Origin: Kribbella pittospori
Lineage (GTDB): Bacteria > Actinomycetota > Actinomycetes > Propionibacteriales > Kribbellaceae
Direction of reading: 5' to 3'
Assembly (NCBI RefSeq): GCF_004331465.1
Contig: NZ_SJKB01000013.1
Coordinates: 1-64,000 of the forward strand
DNA: 64,000 nt
Shown here: piece after piece, positions 41,070-50,489 of the stretch
Layout of the letters: every line of letters begins with the position of its first letter
Numbering within the stretch: position 1 is the stretch's first letter
Program-made: the position numbers and the translations under genes
Notes under the pieces: generated by a model
Database searches by the model: none
The model's input: the letters and a program-made list of their open reading frames with translations, nothing else
Told to the model about the DNA's origin: nothing

Positions 41070-43133
41070 TCAGATGTCGAGGAAGCGAACGTCCTTGGCG
41101 TTGCGCTGGATGAAACTGCGCCGCGCCTCGATGTCGTCGCCCATCAGCGTCTGGAACGTCTCGTCGGCGCGGACCGCGTCGTCCAGGGTGATCTGCAGCA
41201 GCACCCGGTTCGCGGGGTCCATCGTGGTCTCCCACAGCTCGTTCGCGTTCATCTCGCCCAGACCCTTGTAGCGCTGGATCGGGTTCTCCTTGGGCAGCTT
41301 CCGGCCGGCCTCGGCGCCGGCCTCGAGCAGTCCGTCGCGCTCGCGGTCGGTGTACGCGAGCTCGTCGGCGTGGTTGCTCCAGCGGATCTTGTACAGCGGC
41401 GGCTGTGCGGCGTACACGTGCCCGCGCTCGATCAGCGGCCGCATGAACCGGAACAGCAGCGTCAGCAGCAGCGTCCGGATGTGCTGGCCGTCGACATCGG
41501 CGTCGGCCATGATCACGATCTTGTGGTAGCGGAGCTTGTCCTCGTCGAAGTCCTCGTGGATGCCGGTCCCGAGGGCGGAGATGATCGCCTGGACCTCGTT
41601 GTTCTGCAGGACCTTGTCGATCCGGGCCTTCTCGACGTTCAGGATCTTGCCGCGGATCGGCAGGATGGCCTGGAACTTCGGATCCCGGCCGCCCTTCGCC
41701 GAGCCACCGGCCGAGTCACCCTCGACGATGTAGACCTCGCACTCCTCCGGGTTGGTCGACTGGCAGTCGGCCAACTTGCCGGGCAGACCGCCGCCACCCA
41801 GTAGACCCTTGCGGTTGCGAGCCAGGTCGCGCGCCTTGCGGGCCGCGATCCGGGCGCTCGCCGCGGCGGTCGCCTTGCGGATGATCTCGCGACCCTCCTG
41901 CGGGTTCTGCTCGAACCAGGCGCCGAGCCGGTCGTTCACGACCCGCTGGACGAAACCCTTGACCTCGGTGTTGCCGAGCTTGGTCTTGGTCTGGCCCTCG
42001 AACTGCGGCTCGGCGAGCTTGACCGAGATGATCGCGGTCAGGCCCTCCCGGATGTCGTCACCGGTGAGCCGGTCCTCCTTCTTCTTGATCATGCCCTGGT
42101 CCTCGCCGAACGAGTTGACCAGCGAGGTGAGCGCGGCCCGGAAGCCTTCCTCGTGCGTCCCACCCTCGTGGGTGTTGATCGCGTTCGCGAAGGTGTGCAC
42201 GGACTCCTGGAACGAGCCGCTCCACTGCAGCGCGACCTCGAGGCTCATGCTGTTCTCACCGTTGGCCGCGGCCTCGAACGAGATCACGTCGCGGTGCACG
42301 GTCTCGCGGATGCCGGTCAGGTACTTCACGTAGTCGACCAGGCCGTTGTCGGCCTTGAAGGACTGCTCGACCGGGTGGCCGTCCTCGGTGTGATCCGGAC
42401 GCTCGTCCCGGATCACGATCTCCAGGCCCTTGTTCAGGAAGGCCATCTCGCGGAACCGGGTGGTCAGCGTCTCGTAGGAGTACGTCGTGGTCTCGAACAC
42501 GTCCGGGTCGGCCCAGAACGTCACAGTGGTCCCGTTCGAGTCCGACGTACCGATCTCGGCGAGGTCCTCGTCCGGGACGCCGTGGGTGAAGGACTGCGTG
42601 TACAGCTTGCCCTTCAGCTTCACGTCGACGCGGAGCTTGGTGGACAGCGCGTTCACCACGGAGACACCGACACCGTGCAGACCGCCGGAGACCTTGTACC
42701 CACCGCCGCCGAACTTGCCGCCGGCGTGCAGGACCGTCAGTACGACGGTGACGGCCGGCTTGCCCTCGGACTCGACGATGTCGACCGGGATACCGCGGCC
42801 GTTGTCCTCGACGCTGACGGCGCCGTCGGGCAGCAGGGTCACGACGATGCGGTCGCCGTACCCGGCCATCGCCTCGTCCACGGCGTTGTCGACCACCTCG
42901 GTGACGAGATGGTGCAGACCACGCTCACCGGTGGACCCGATGTACATCCCTGGACGCTTCCGGACCGCGTCCAGACCCTCCAGGACCTGGATCGCACTCG
43001 CGTCGTACTCGCGGTCCACGACGTTCGACGGGATCGCGTCGAGCATCGCGGGAAGTTCACCGCTGTCGGGTGCGACGGTGCCGATGGGGTCGGCGGACTG
43101 GTTGGCGTCGATCTCGGTCGGCTCGTCGGTCAC
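41070..43133 (-). CDS. gyrB: DNA gyrase subunit B
   Basis: The 687-residue ATPase subunit of gyrase shows the GHKL domain (EVVDNAVDEAMAGYGD, VEDNGRGIPVD, GGLHGVGVSVVNALS), the transducer, and the TOPRIM domain (EGDSAGGSAKGGRD and MADADVDGQHIRTLLL). It ends with the conserved RYKGLGEMNANELWETTMDP tail. GTG at 43133 is chosen because GGAGG lies ten bases upstream; the ATG at 43172 has no ribosome site. It is divergent from an operon of membrane proteins. Confidence 0.97.
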   Translation of the reverse strand: MTDEPTEIDANQSADPIGTVAPDSGELPAMLDAIPSNVVDREYDASAIQVLEGLDAVRKRPGMYIGSTGERGLHHLVTEVVDNAVDEAMAGYGDRIVVTLLPDGAVSVEDNGRGIPVDIVESEGKPAVTVVLTVLHAGGKFGGGGYKVSGGLHGVGVSVVNALSTKLRVDVKLKGKLYTQSFTHGVPDEDLAEIGTSDSNGTTVTFWADPDVFETTTYSYETLTTRFREMAFLNKGLEIVIRDERPDHTEDGHPVEQSFKADNGLVDYVKYLTGIRETVHRDVISFEAAANGENSMSLEVALQWSGSFQESVHTFANAINTHEGGTHEEGFRAALTSLVNSFGEDQGMIKKKEDRLTGDDIREGLTAIISVKLAEPQFEGQTKTKLGNTEVKGFVQRVVNDRLGAWFEQNPQEGREIIRKATAAASARIAARKARDLARNRKGLLGGGGLPGKLADCQSTNPEECEVYIVEGDSAGGSAKGGRDPKFQAILPIRGKILNVEKARIDKVLQNNEVQAIISALGTGIHEDFDEDKLRYHKIVIMADADVDGQHIRTLLLTLLFRFMRPLIERGHVYAAQPPLYKIRWSNHADELAYTDRERDGLLEAGAEAGRKLPKENPIQRYKGLGEMNANELWETTMDPANRVLLQITLDDAVRADETFQTLMGDDIEARRSFIQRNAKDVRFLDI

Positions 43134-43498
43134 CGGTGGTTGTCCTCCTCGGACCCCGCGTTCGCGAGGCATCGCTGCACAGTGGAAGCCGCCCCCTACA
43201 GTGTTGTCAGAGGCGCGGCTCGCTCTACAGGCTCTATCTTACCTGTCGACCGAAGCAGAACCTGCCACCAGGCGCCTGAAACTCGGGTCAGGGCGTCTTT
43301 TCGCCCTCCTTTCCATGTCCCCTCTCGCGGGTGGGGTGCCTGAAAGCGCTCAAGGCCGCTCAGTGGCCTCCGGCCGGTTCACCACTGACCGTCTGGGAAC
43401 CGAGACGATCCGCACCGGTACAGACCGGTTCAACGGACTGGGGCGAGCGTGGACGAGGCGGTCCGTCGCGCACCCCCATCGCCCTTAGGATCGCTGCC
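43134..43498. other. gyrB upstream region
   Basis: This 365-base divergent region precedes gyrB on one side and the membrane-protein operon on the other. It should hold the promoters of both. I see no DnaA box, strong hairpin or small gene in it; an open plus-strand frame from 43331 lacks a ribosome site and family sequence. Confidence 0.5.
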
Positions 43499-44134
43499 GT
43501 GGAAAGTCTCGACGACGTCATCGACGCCATGATCGCGGAGCGGGTGATCCACCGGCATCGGCGCAAGTGGCTGATCGCGATCGCCCTCGTCGTCGTCCTG
43601 GCCCTGATCGTCCTGGCCACCGGTGGGTGGAAGGAGAAGAAGGGCCGGACCGTGCCGACGCTGACCGCGCCGGTGACGGTGACGTCCGGCAAGTGGGAGT
43701 ACAACTTCACCAAGGCCGAGATCGTCCAGCACCCGAAGAAGGAGTACTCGCCGGCCGAGGCCGAGCTGCTGGTGTACTTCGACCTGAAGAACATGGACGA
43801 CGAACAGGACACCAGCGACTCCCTCGACGGCCGGCTGCTCCGCCTGGTACCCGGCGACGGCAAGGATCTGGTCGAGTCCAACGGGGCGACCTGCCGTGGA
43901 CAGCTGGGCTGGGTCGTGGTCTTCGGTCTCCCGCCGGTCAGTTGCGTCACCAAGTTCGAAGTACCGCCGGACTTCACCGCGGACATGGTCGAGATCGGCG
44001 TCCTCGGCGAGCGGTTCGAGTCCGACCAAGGCTTCCTCGGCGCGAACGAGGACCCGTACTGGCAGCAGCCGGAGGCGGATGCGGTGGTCCAGGTCAAGCC
44101 GACCGTCGTCGTCGACAACGGGGAGAAGAAGTGA
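43499..44134 (+). CDS. Membrane-anchored protein, operon gene 1
   Basis: The 211-residue protein starts at GTG 43499 (AGGA eight bases upstream). Residues 1-24 are cytoplasmic, 25-42 form one membrane segment (WLIAIALVVVLALIVLAT) and the rest is outside. The exported part has a beta-rich pattern (WEYNFTKAEIV, AELLVYFDLKNMDD, GRLLRLVP) and a cysteine pair (NGATC and VSCVTKFEVPP) like DUF4352/telokin-type domains. Function is unknown. The stop overlaps the next start as GTGA. Confidence 0.75.
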   Translation: MESLDDVIDAMIAERVIHRHRRKWLIAIALVVVLALIVLATGGWKEKKGRTVPTLTAPVTVTSGKWEYNFTKAEIVQHPKKEYSPAEAELLVYFDLKNMDDEQDTSDSLDGRLLRLVPGDGKDLVESNGATCRGQLGWVVVFGLPPVSCVTKFEVPPDFTADMVEIGVLGERFESDQGFLGANEDPYWQQPEADAVVQVKPTVVVDNGEKK

Positions 44135-44724
44135 AGCTGTATCGCCCCGCCACCGTCCTGGTCGGTGTCCTGTTCATCCTGCTCGGTGGACTGACCCGGC
44201 TCGCCACTCCGGACCACGTGTACGAGAAGCAGAACATGGAGGTCGTGCACGGCACGATCGGCGAGAAGCTTCCGTACGGCGACTCGTCGGTGACCATCAC
44301 CCGGATGAAGTTCGCCAAGACGGTGCTGGAGAGCGGCGCCAGTGAGGACGACGAGCCGGTCGAGACCGACGGCGTGTTCATCGCGCTCGAGTGGGACGCC
44401 GTCCGCGGAGTCACGGAGCCGCTGTCGGCCAACCCGACGCTGCGTGCCGACGGCGGCACCATCTACCGGCCGCTCGGCGTCACCGAGTCCGGCGTCGACT
44501 TCCCGGATCCCGGGTTCGCCCAGATCGGCGCCGTCGTCTTCGAGGTCAACCCGTCGGATCTGAAGGGCCTGACGCTACGGCTCGATCCCGCGCCGCTGTA
44601 CAACGTCCTGTACGTCGCCATCGACGTCGACCTCGGCATCCCGAGTGAAGAGGTGGCTCAGCGGCTCGTCGACGGAGCCGAGGCGCAGTACGTGTTCGGG
44701 AACCGCGAGGTGAGGGTGGCGTGA
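44131..44724 (+). CDS. Membrane-anchored protein, operon gene 2
   Basis: The 197-residue protein has an uncleaved signal-anchor (about residues 7-25, ATVLVGVLFILLGGLTRLA) and an external beta-rich domain (GVFIALEWDAVRGV, ANPTLRADGGTIYRPLG, AQIGAVVFEVNPSDLKGLTLRLDP). It has no cysteines in the domain, unlike genes 1 and 3. It overlaps both neighbours by four bases (GTGA), so its translation is coupled to theirs. Function is unknown. Confidence 0.75.
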   Translation: MKLYRPATVLVGVLFILLGGLTRLATPDHVYEKQNMEVVHGTIGEKLPYGDSSVTITRMKFAKTVLESGASEDDEPVETDGVFIALEWDAVRGVTEPLSANPTLRADGGTIYRPLGVTESGVDFPDPGFAQIGAVVFEVNPSDLKGLTLRLDPAPLYNVLYVAIDVDLGIPSEEVAQRLVDGAEAQYVFGNREVRVA

Positions 44725-45284
44725 AGATGACCAGGCACCGCGCGGTCCGGTGGGGTGTACAGCTCGCCTTGATGCTCGCGCTGCTGTCGACGAGTTCGTT
44801 CCTGATGCTGCGGGACTACATCGACAACGACGAGGAGTTGTTCGACGAGGGCCGGGTCACCGAGGTGGTCAAACAGGGCCCGGTGACGATCGGCAACGTC
44901 GAGTGGAAGCTGGACTCGCTGGAGACCTACACCACCCTCGTCAACGACGAGGGCGAGGAGATCTCGCTCGACGACAGGCCGGCCGGCTCGGTCATCGTGG
45001 TCGCGAAGATGACCGTGAAGCCGCTCGACGGCCTGTACATGAAGGAGAACGGCTTCAGCTGCTCGGCCAACCTGCGCGACGACCGCGGCAACCTCTGGCA
45101 GACCAAGCAGCCGTTCAAGTTCGCGCTGCCGACGTACTGCACGAACGAGGACCAGCCGTTCTACCGGAACAAGCCGGGGTTGCTCGCCGGGGTGTACGTC
45201 GTCCCTGAGTCGGCAGTCCCGCACCTGACCGGCGTCGTCGTACAGAACCTGGAGGAGCGCCGGCGCGTCATCCTCACTCCCTGA
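44721..45284 (+). CDS. Membrane-anchored protein, operon gene 3
   Basis: The 187-residue protein has one N-terminal membrane segment (about 12-30, VQLALMLALLSTSSFLML) and an external domain (VTIGNVEWKLDSLETY, AGSVIVVAKMTVKPLDGLY, NGFSCSANLRDDRGNLW, YCTNEDQPFY, LAGVYVVPESAV). The Cys pair and strand pattern echo gene 1, pointing to related folds. It is the last gene of the operon and converges with a multi-pass membrane protein 13 bases away. Confidence 0.75.
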   Translation: MKMTRHRAVRWGVQLALMLALLSTSSFLMLRDYIDNDEELFDEGRVTEVVKQGPVTIGNVEWKLDSLETYTTLVNDEGEEISLDDRPAGSVIVVAKMTVKPLDGLYMKENGFSCSANLRDDRGNLWQTKQPFKFALPTYCTNEDQPFYRNKPGLLAGVYVVPESAVPHLTGVVVQNLEERRRVILTP

Positions 45285-45297
45285 GGTCAGCCGACGA

Positions 45298-46641
45298 TCA
45301 GGCGTTGACCGGCTGCTTGGCCGCCTCGTTCGTCTCCGCCTTCGCCGCCTCTGCCTCGGCGGCCTCGGCGCGGCGCTGGGCGCCGACCGAGATGCAGAGG
45401 TCGAACGCCGCCGCCAGCAAGGCGATCCGCAACGGCTCGAAGATGAGGCTCTGGCCCAGGTTGGCGATCTCGTGGACCATCAGTCCCCAGTGCATGCTCT
45501 CCGGTCCGACCGCCCGCTGGATCAGGACGAACGCCCAGTCGCTGCCGAGCAGCCAGAACGTGTAGACCATGCAGACGACGCCGAGGAACACCGGACCGAC
45601 CCGGACCAGCAGCCGGAACGCGTTCAGCGTCGGGTAGAACTTCTCCCGCAGTCCGCCGAGCACCAGGTTCGGGGCTTTGTTGGTGAGGGCAACGATCCGG
45701 TTCTGCTGCGGTGCCTCCTGCTCGAGCTGACCGCCGAAGCGGCGCTCCACCCGGGTGCCCTTGAAGACGCCGCCACTGGTCAGCACCCGGTGACCGAAGA
45801 CGACGGTCGTGATCGCGAGCCAGGTCAGCGGCTCGGCGACGCCGAGCTTGAACAGCGGCCAGAGGCTCTCCCAGAAGAAGCCCCAGAGGAACTCGATCCC
45901 GGCCGGGATCGGGATGTGGATCCCGGCGAAGAAGTCCTTCAGCCCGTCCCACCAGTCCAGCGACCAGTACCAGAACGTCCGCTCGCTGATCCAGCCCTTG
46001 GCGTCGTCGACCGCGAACGGCGTGACGACGACCGTGATCAGCAGGAAGAACGCCTCGGCCCAGACCTGGACGAACTTCGCCGGCCGGCTCGGCCAGCGGT
46101 CGTCGACCGCCTCGATCACCCGGCGCAGAACCAGCAGGATGACGATCGCCGGTAGGTACTTGTGCCACTGACCGCCGCCGAGCTCGAAGAAGGCGGCGCC
46201 CGACTGCAGACCACGCTGGACGTTGTTCGTGGACGTCAGCGATCCGATCTGGTCCTCGAGGAATCCCCAGGCCGACCACACCGCGACCAGCGGCAGCAGG
46301 GTGACGGCCAGCAGCTCCATCACGCCTTGCTGCGTCGGGTCGGAGGTCTCCTCGCTCTTGTTGGACGCCGCGTCACGCCAGCGGTAGAGCGAGGTCGCGC
46401 AGGTCCGGATCATGCCGACGGACGCGGCGATCTGGAGCAGCACACCGATCGAGAACACTCCGGTGCCGAGGCTCGAGTGCGCGTGCTCGTCCAGCCAGAT
46501 CGCGGCCTCGACGCAGGCCTTGAAGCCGAGGAAGCCGGCCAGCCACCACGTCGTCAGGGGCAGGAGGTTCCGCCACCAGAGCCGGAAGGTGTCTCCGATC
46601 AGCTGGACCATCTCGCGGAAACCATCGACGATCGTGCGCAT
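45298..46641 (-). CDS. Multi-pass membrane protein of unknown function
   Basis: The 447-residue protein has about eight membrane segments (near 28-50, 62-84, 108-130, 168-184, 194-214, 275-290, 350-378, 405-428) and a highly charged Ala/Glu/Lys C-terminal tail. The interior is unusually Trp-rich (WYWSLDWWDGLKDFF, FLWGFFWESLWPLF). I do not recognise a family. It is transcribed with the replication block but lies between gyrB's divergent operon and dciA. A partnership with the three anchored proteins is only suggested by position. Confidence 0.75.
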   Translation of the reverse strand: MRTIVDGFREMVQLIGDTFRLWWRNLLPLTTWWLAGFLGFKACVEAAIWLDEHAHSSLGTGVFSIGVLLQIAASVGMIRTCATSLYRWRDAASNKSEETSDPTQQGVMELLAVTLLPLVAVWSAWGFLEDQIGSLTSTNNVQRGLQSGAAFFELGGGQWHKYLPAIVILLVLRRVIEAVDDRWPSRPAKFVQVWAEAFFLLITVVVTPFAVDDAKGWISERTFWYWSLDWWDGLKDFFAGIHIPIPAGIEFLWGFFWESLWPLFKLGVAEPLTWLAITTVVFGHRVLTSGGVFKGTRVERRFGGQLEQEAPQQNRIVALTNKAPNLVLGGLREKFYPTLNAFRLLVRVGPVFLGVVCMVYTFWLLGSDWAFVLIQRAVGPESMHWGLMVHEIANLGQSLIFEPLRIALLAAAFDLCISVGAQRRAEAAEAEAAKAETNEAAKQPVNA

Positions 46642-46684
46642 CGCGCCTGATCCTAGGGGCTTTGCGGGTCGCTGGGGGAATCGG

Positions 46685-47263
46685 TCAGCCGTAGGTGTCG
46701 CGGGGGCCGCGGCCGCCGCGGATGGTGCGGGGACCCTTCCGCCAGCTGGGGGTGTGGGGTCCCTGGACGTTGACCTGCGTGACCGTGCCGTCGCCCAGTT
46801 CGGTGTTGAGGCGGCGGACCAGGTCGGGGGCGAGGAGCTTGAGCTGGGTGGCCCACGCGGTGGACGACGTACGCACGGTGAGCACGGTGTTCTCGTACGA
46901 CTCCGGCGTACAGTGCTCGGCCATCTCCGGACCGACGATCGACGGCCAGCGCGCCATCACGCCGTGTACGGCGACATCGACCTCCCAGCCCTGGTCGCGC
47001 ATCAGCCGGCCGACCGTGTTGGTCAACTTCTGCGGATCCCGGTCGTCCGGACGCGCGCTGCTGATCTGGGCGCCGTCGATCCGCGGCCGCCGGCGGGTCC
47101 GCTTGACCGGCTTGATCGGGCCGTTCGCAGCCTGCTGCTTCAGCCGCCCGGCGAGCGATTTCGCCAGGTCCAGTCCCTGCTTGTCGTGGTCGGCTTCGTC
47201 CGGACGCTCCGGAGCCGCCTCGCTCTCGAAGCCGCTCTCAGAGGAATTCCGGGGTTCAGGCAC
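46685..47263 (-). CDS. dciA: DciA-like (DUF721) helicase-loading protein
   Basis: The 192-residue protein has the DUF721 domain in its C-terminal half (GRLMRDQGWEVDVAVHGVMARWPSIVGPEMAEHCTPESYENTVLTVRTSSTAWATQLKLLAPDLVRRLN). DciA loads or activates the replicative helicase in bacteria without DnaC/DnaI. The N-terminal half is charged and disordered. It follows recF, its usual place. GTG at 47263 overlaps recF by eight bases and has AAGGA upstream; ATG 47287 is the alternative. Confidence 0.9.
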   Translation of the reverse strand: MPEPRNSSESGFESEAAPERPDEADHDKQGLDLAKSLAGRLKQQAANGPIKPVKRTRRRPRIDGAQISSARPDDRDPQKLTNTVGRLMRDQGWEVDVAVHGVMARWPSIVGPEMAEHCTPESYENTVLTVRTSSTAWATQLKLLAPDLVRRLNTELGDGTVTQVNVQGPHTPSWRKGPRTIRGGRGPRDTYG

Positions 47264-48395
47264 GCCGCACGGATCCTTCACCGACATCGAACCGGATGCC
47301 GCTGAGCTCAGCGGGCACGTCCGCGCCGACCGCCGCGGTCACCAGCACCTGCTCGGCCGGCGCAACCAGCTCCGCCAATCGGTCCCGGCGCTGCGTGTCG
47401 AGCTCGGCGAACACGTCGTCCAGGATCAGCACCGGTTCACCCCCGTCGGATCGAAGCAGTTCGTACGACGCCAGCCGCAGCGCGAGCGCGAACGACCACG
47501 ACTCACCGTGACTCGCATACCCCTTCGCAGGCAAGTCCCCGAGCCCGAGTACGACGTCGTCGCGATGCGGACCGACCAGCGACACCCCTCGCTCGAGCTC
47601 GTCCTGCCGCTTCTCCCGGACCGTCGCGCTCAGCACCTCGGTGAGTTGCTCCCGCGACACCACACCGGGCTCGAGCAGGACCGACGACTTGTACTCCAGC
47701 CGCGCATTACCCTTGCCTCGGGCAACAGCGTCGTACGCGCCGGAGACCAGTGGACGCAGGGATTCGAGCAACTCCAGCCGGGTGGCGAGCAGTTCGGACC
47801 CGGCCCGGACAAGGTGCGAGTCCCAGACTTCGAGCGTCCGCAACTGCCCCTCGGCGGCGCCCGACCGGTTCTGCCGACGGGCCATCGAGGCGCTGCGCAG
47901 CAACGAGTTCCGCTGTTTGAGCACGCGGTCGTAGTCCTGCCGTACGCCGGCCATCCGCGGCGATCGCAAGGTCAGCAACTCGTCCAGGAAACGGCGTCGC
48001 TCGGACGGATCGCCCTTCACCAGGGCGAGGTCCTCCGGCGCGAACAGCACCGTGCGGAGCAGACCGAGCACTTCCCGTGGCCGCGGCACCGGCGAACGGT
48101 TCACGCGGGCCCGATTTGCCTTCCCAGGATTGATTTCCAGCTCGACGACGACGTCCCGGTCGTACTGGCTGCGGATCTCGGTCCGCACGATCGCCCTGCT
48201 GGCCCCGGCCCGGACCAGCGGCGCGTCGGTCGCGACCCGGTGTGATCCGAGGGTCGCGGTGTAGTGGATCGCCTCGACCAGGTTGGTCTTGCCGTGGCCG
48301 TTCGGCCCGACGAAGGCCGTCACGCCCGGAGCGAGCTCGACCTCCGCCTGCGCGTAGGACCGGAAGTCGAGCAGACCCAGGGCGGTGACATACAC
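47256..48395 (-). CDS. recF: DNA replication and repair protein RecF
   Basis: The 379-residue SMC-like ATPase helps load RecA at gaps. Walker A is GPNGHGKTN (30-38), the signature motif is in the SLVGPHRDD region, and Walker B is LILDDVFAELD (about 325-335). The GTG start lies one base after the gnd stop, so recF and gnd are probably co-transcribed. The stop overlaps dciA. Confidence 0.96.
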   Translation of the reverse strand: MYVTALGLLDFRSYAQAEVELAPGVTAFVGPNGHGKTNLVEAIHYTATLGSHRVATDAPLVRAGASRAIVRTEIRSQYDRDVVVELEINPGKANRARVNRSPVPRPREVLGLLRTVLFAPEDLALVKGDPSERRRFLDELLTLRSPRMAGVRQDYDRVLKQRNSLLRSASMARRQNRSGAAEGQLRTLEVWDSHLVRAGSELLATRLELLESLRPLVSGAYDAVARGKGNARLEYKSSVLLEPGVVSREQLTEVLSATVREKRQDELERGVSLVGPHRDDVVLGLGDLPAKGYASHGESWSFALALRLASYELLRSDGGEPVLILDDVFAELDTQRRDRLAELVAPAEQVLVTAAVGADVPAELSGIRFDVGEGSVRRA

Positions 48396-48396
48396 C

Positions 48397-49317
48397 TCAG
48401 TGCTTGGGCGGTGTCGCGTACGACGGGTCCGCGGCCTCGGCGCCCTTCACCGCGTGACCGCCGAACTGGTTGCGCATCGCCGCGATCGCCTTCATCGCCG
48501 GCGAGTCCTCCTGCCGGGAGGCGAACCGGGCGAACAGCGCGGCCGAGATGGCGGGCATCGGCACCGCGTGGTCGATCGCGGCCTCGACGGTCCAGCGGCC
48601 CTCGCCGGAGTCGTCGGCGTACCCGCGGATCTTGGCCAGGTGGTTGTCGTCCTTCAGCGAGGCGACCAGCAGGTCGAGCAGCCAGGACCGGATCACGGTG
48701 CCCTCGCGCCAGGACTCGAACGCCTCCGGCACGTTCTCCACGACGTCGGCGGCCTCGAGCAGTTCGTAGCCCTCGGCGTACGCCTGCATGATGCCGTACT
48801 CGATGCCGTTGTGGACCATCTTCGAGAAGTGGCCGGCGCCGACCTTGCCGGCGTGCACGAAGCCGAACTCACCCTCGGGCTTCAGCGCCTCGAAGATCGG
48901 CATCACGACGTCGACGGTGTCCTTGTCGCCGCCGCACATCAGGGCGTAGCCGTTCTCCAGGCCCCAGACGCCACCGGACACGCCGCAGTCGACGAAGCGG
49001 ATGTCCTTCTCGGCCAGCTGAGTGGCCCGGCGGGTGTCGTCGGTCCAGCGGCTGTTGCCGCCGTCGATCACGATGTCGCCGGGGGAGAGCAGGTCGGAGA
49101 GCTCGGCGACGACCGCGTCGATCGCCTGCACCGGCACCATGATCCAGACCACCTTCGGCTGGCCGGGCGCGGTGAGCTTGCCGACCATGTCGGCCAGGTC
49201 CTTGGCGTCGGAGATGTCCGGGTTGTGGTCGACCCCGACCACGGTGTGGCCTGCGTTGCGGATCCGCTGGCGCATGTTGCCGCCCATCTTGCCGAGACCG
49301 ACAAGGCCGAGCTCCAT
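48397..49317 (-). CDS. gnd: 6-phosphogluconate dehydrogenase, short decarboxylating type
   Basis: The 306-residue enzyme converts 6-phosphogluconate to ribulose 5-phosphate and CO2 in the pentose phosphate pathway. It has GLVGLGKMGGNM (cofactor), IDGGNSRWTDD, CGVSGGVWGLENGYALMCGG and HAGKVGAGHFSKMVHNGIEYG (catalytic Lys and substrate residues). At about 300 residues it is the short type found between dnaN and recF in many Actinobacteria. Confidence 0.96.
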   Translation of the reverse strand: MELGLVGLGKMGGNMRQRIRNAGHTVVGVDHNPDISDAKDLADMVGKLTAPGQPKVVWIMVPVQAIDAVVAELSDLLSPGDIVIDGGNSRWTDDTRRATQLAEKDIRFVDCGVSGGVWGLENGYALMCGGDKDTVDVVMPIFEALKPEGEFGFVHAGKVGAGHFSKMVHNGIEYGIMQAYAEGYELLEAADVVENVPEAFESWREGTVIRSWLLDLLVASLKDDNHLAKIRGYADDSGEGRWTVEAAIDHAVPMPAISAALFARFASRQEDSPAMKAIAAMRNQFGGHAVKGAEAADPSYATPPKH

Positions 49318-49343
49318 CGTGAATCCCCTTGTTCTGTTGGCTT

Positions 49344-50489
49344 TCAGCTGTTCAGGCGAACCGGCATCAAGACGTACCGGAACTCGCTGATCGGATCACC
49401 GTCGAAGTCCCGCACACCGGTCAGCTCGGCCGGCTTGGTCGCCTGCGTGAAGGCCAGGTGCGCGACCGGCGTACCGATCGCGTTCAGGCCGTCGAGCAGG
49501 TACGTCGGGTTGAAGCCTACGGTCACCGGTTCACCGGACACCCGCGCCTCGATCGACTCGGACGCCTGGGCCTCGTCACCACTGCCGGCGTCGAGCGTCA
49601 CGGTGTCGTCGCTGAACGTCAGCCGGACCGGCGCGTTCCGCTCGGCCACCAGGGCCACGCGCTTGACCGCCTCGACCAGCGTGGCGGTGTCGATCCGGAC
49701 CCGGGTCGCGATCGCGGCGTCGGTCGGGATGATGCCGCGGACCTTCGGGAACTCGCCGTCCAGCAGGCGGGTGGTCGCCCGCCGGTTGCCGCCGGAGACC
49801 TCGCCCTCGAAACCGACGATGCCGTCACCGGTGCCCGGCGCGGCCAGCGACACGATCACGTCCGATCCGGTCATCGCCTTCGCGGTCTCGGACAGCACCC
49901 GGGCCGGCACCAGCGCGGCCGCGGACGCATCGGGGGACTGCGGGTTCCACTCGAGTTCGCGGATCGCGAGCCGGTAGCGGTCGGTGGCCAGCAGGGAGAT
50001 CGTGGATCCCTCGATCTCGACCCGGACACCGGTCAGCACCGGAAGCGTGTCCTCACGCCCGGCCGCGGTCACCACCTGCGAGACCGCCTGGGCGAAGACG
50101 TCGGCCTTGACCGTCCCGCTCGCGGCCGGAAGCTCCGGCAGAGCCGGATATTCCTCCGTGGGAAGCGTTTGGAGCGTGAAGCGCGAACTGCCACACGTGA
50201 CTTGGGCCTTCGCACCGTCGACGGCGATGTCCACCGGCTGGTTCGGAAGGCTCTTGGAGATGTCGGCGACCAGCCGGCCGGAGATCAGGCACTTCCCGCT
50301 GTCGGCCACCTGTGCGGGCACGGTGACGCGAACGGAGGTCTCGTAGTCGAAACCGGACAGGGTGATCTGCCCGTCCTCGGCCTCGACCAGAAGGCCGGCA
50401 AGGATCGGGACGCTGGGACGACTGGGCAAGCTGCGCGCGGCCCAGGCCACCGACTCGGCCAGTACGTCGCGCTCGACGCGAAACTTCAC
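49344..50489 (-). CDS. dnaN: DNA polymerase III beta subunit (sliding clamp)
   Basis: The 381-residue clamp has the usual three repeated domains and ends in EFRYVLMPVRLNS, the family's closing segment. Segments such as LLATDRYRLAIRELEW mark domain 2. GTG at 50489 is chosen for the GGAGG nine bases upstream and the opening VKFRVERDVLAESVAW; the open frame runs 23 codons further. It is the first gene leftward of oriC after dnaA. Confidence 0.97.
   Translation of the reverse strand: MKFRVERDVLAESVAWAARSLPSRPSVPILAGLLVEAEDGQITLSGFDYETSVRVTVPAQVADSGKCLISGRLVADISKSLPNQPVDIAVDGAKAQVTCGSSRFTLQTLPTEEYPALPELPAASGTVKADVFAQAVSQVVTAAGREDTLPVLTGVRVEIEGSTISLLATDRYRLAIRELEWNPQSPDASAAALVPARVLSETAKAMTGSDVIVSLAAPGTGDGIVGFEGEVSGGNRRATTRLLDGEFPKVRGIIPTDAAIATRVRIDTATLVEAVKRVALVAERNAPVRLTFSDDTVTLDAGSGDEAQASESIEARVSGEPVTVGFNPTYLLDGLNAIGTPVAHLAFTQATKPAELTGVRDFDGDPISEFRYVLMPVRLNS

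Noticed and set aside
39828..41804. 658-codon plus-strand open frame
   Set aside because: It is a shadow of gyrA and gyrB on the opposite strand.
43331..43498. Upstream extension of the first anchored-protein gene
   Set aside because: No ribosome site at the earlier start and the extra residues lack membrane or domain features; it would also cover the promoter region.
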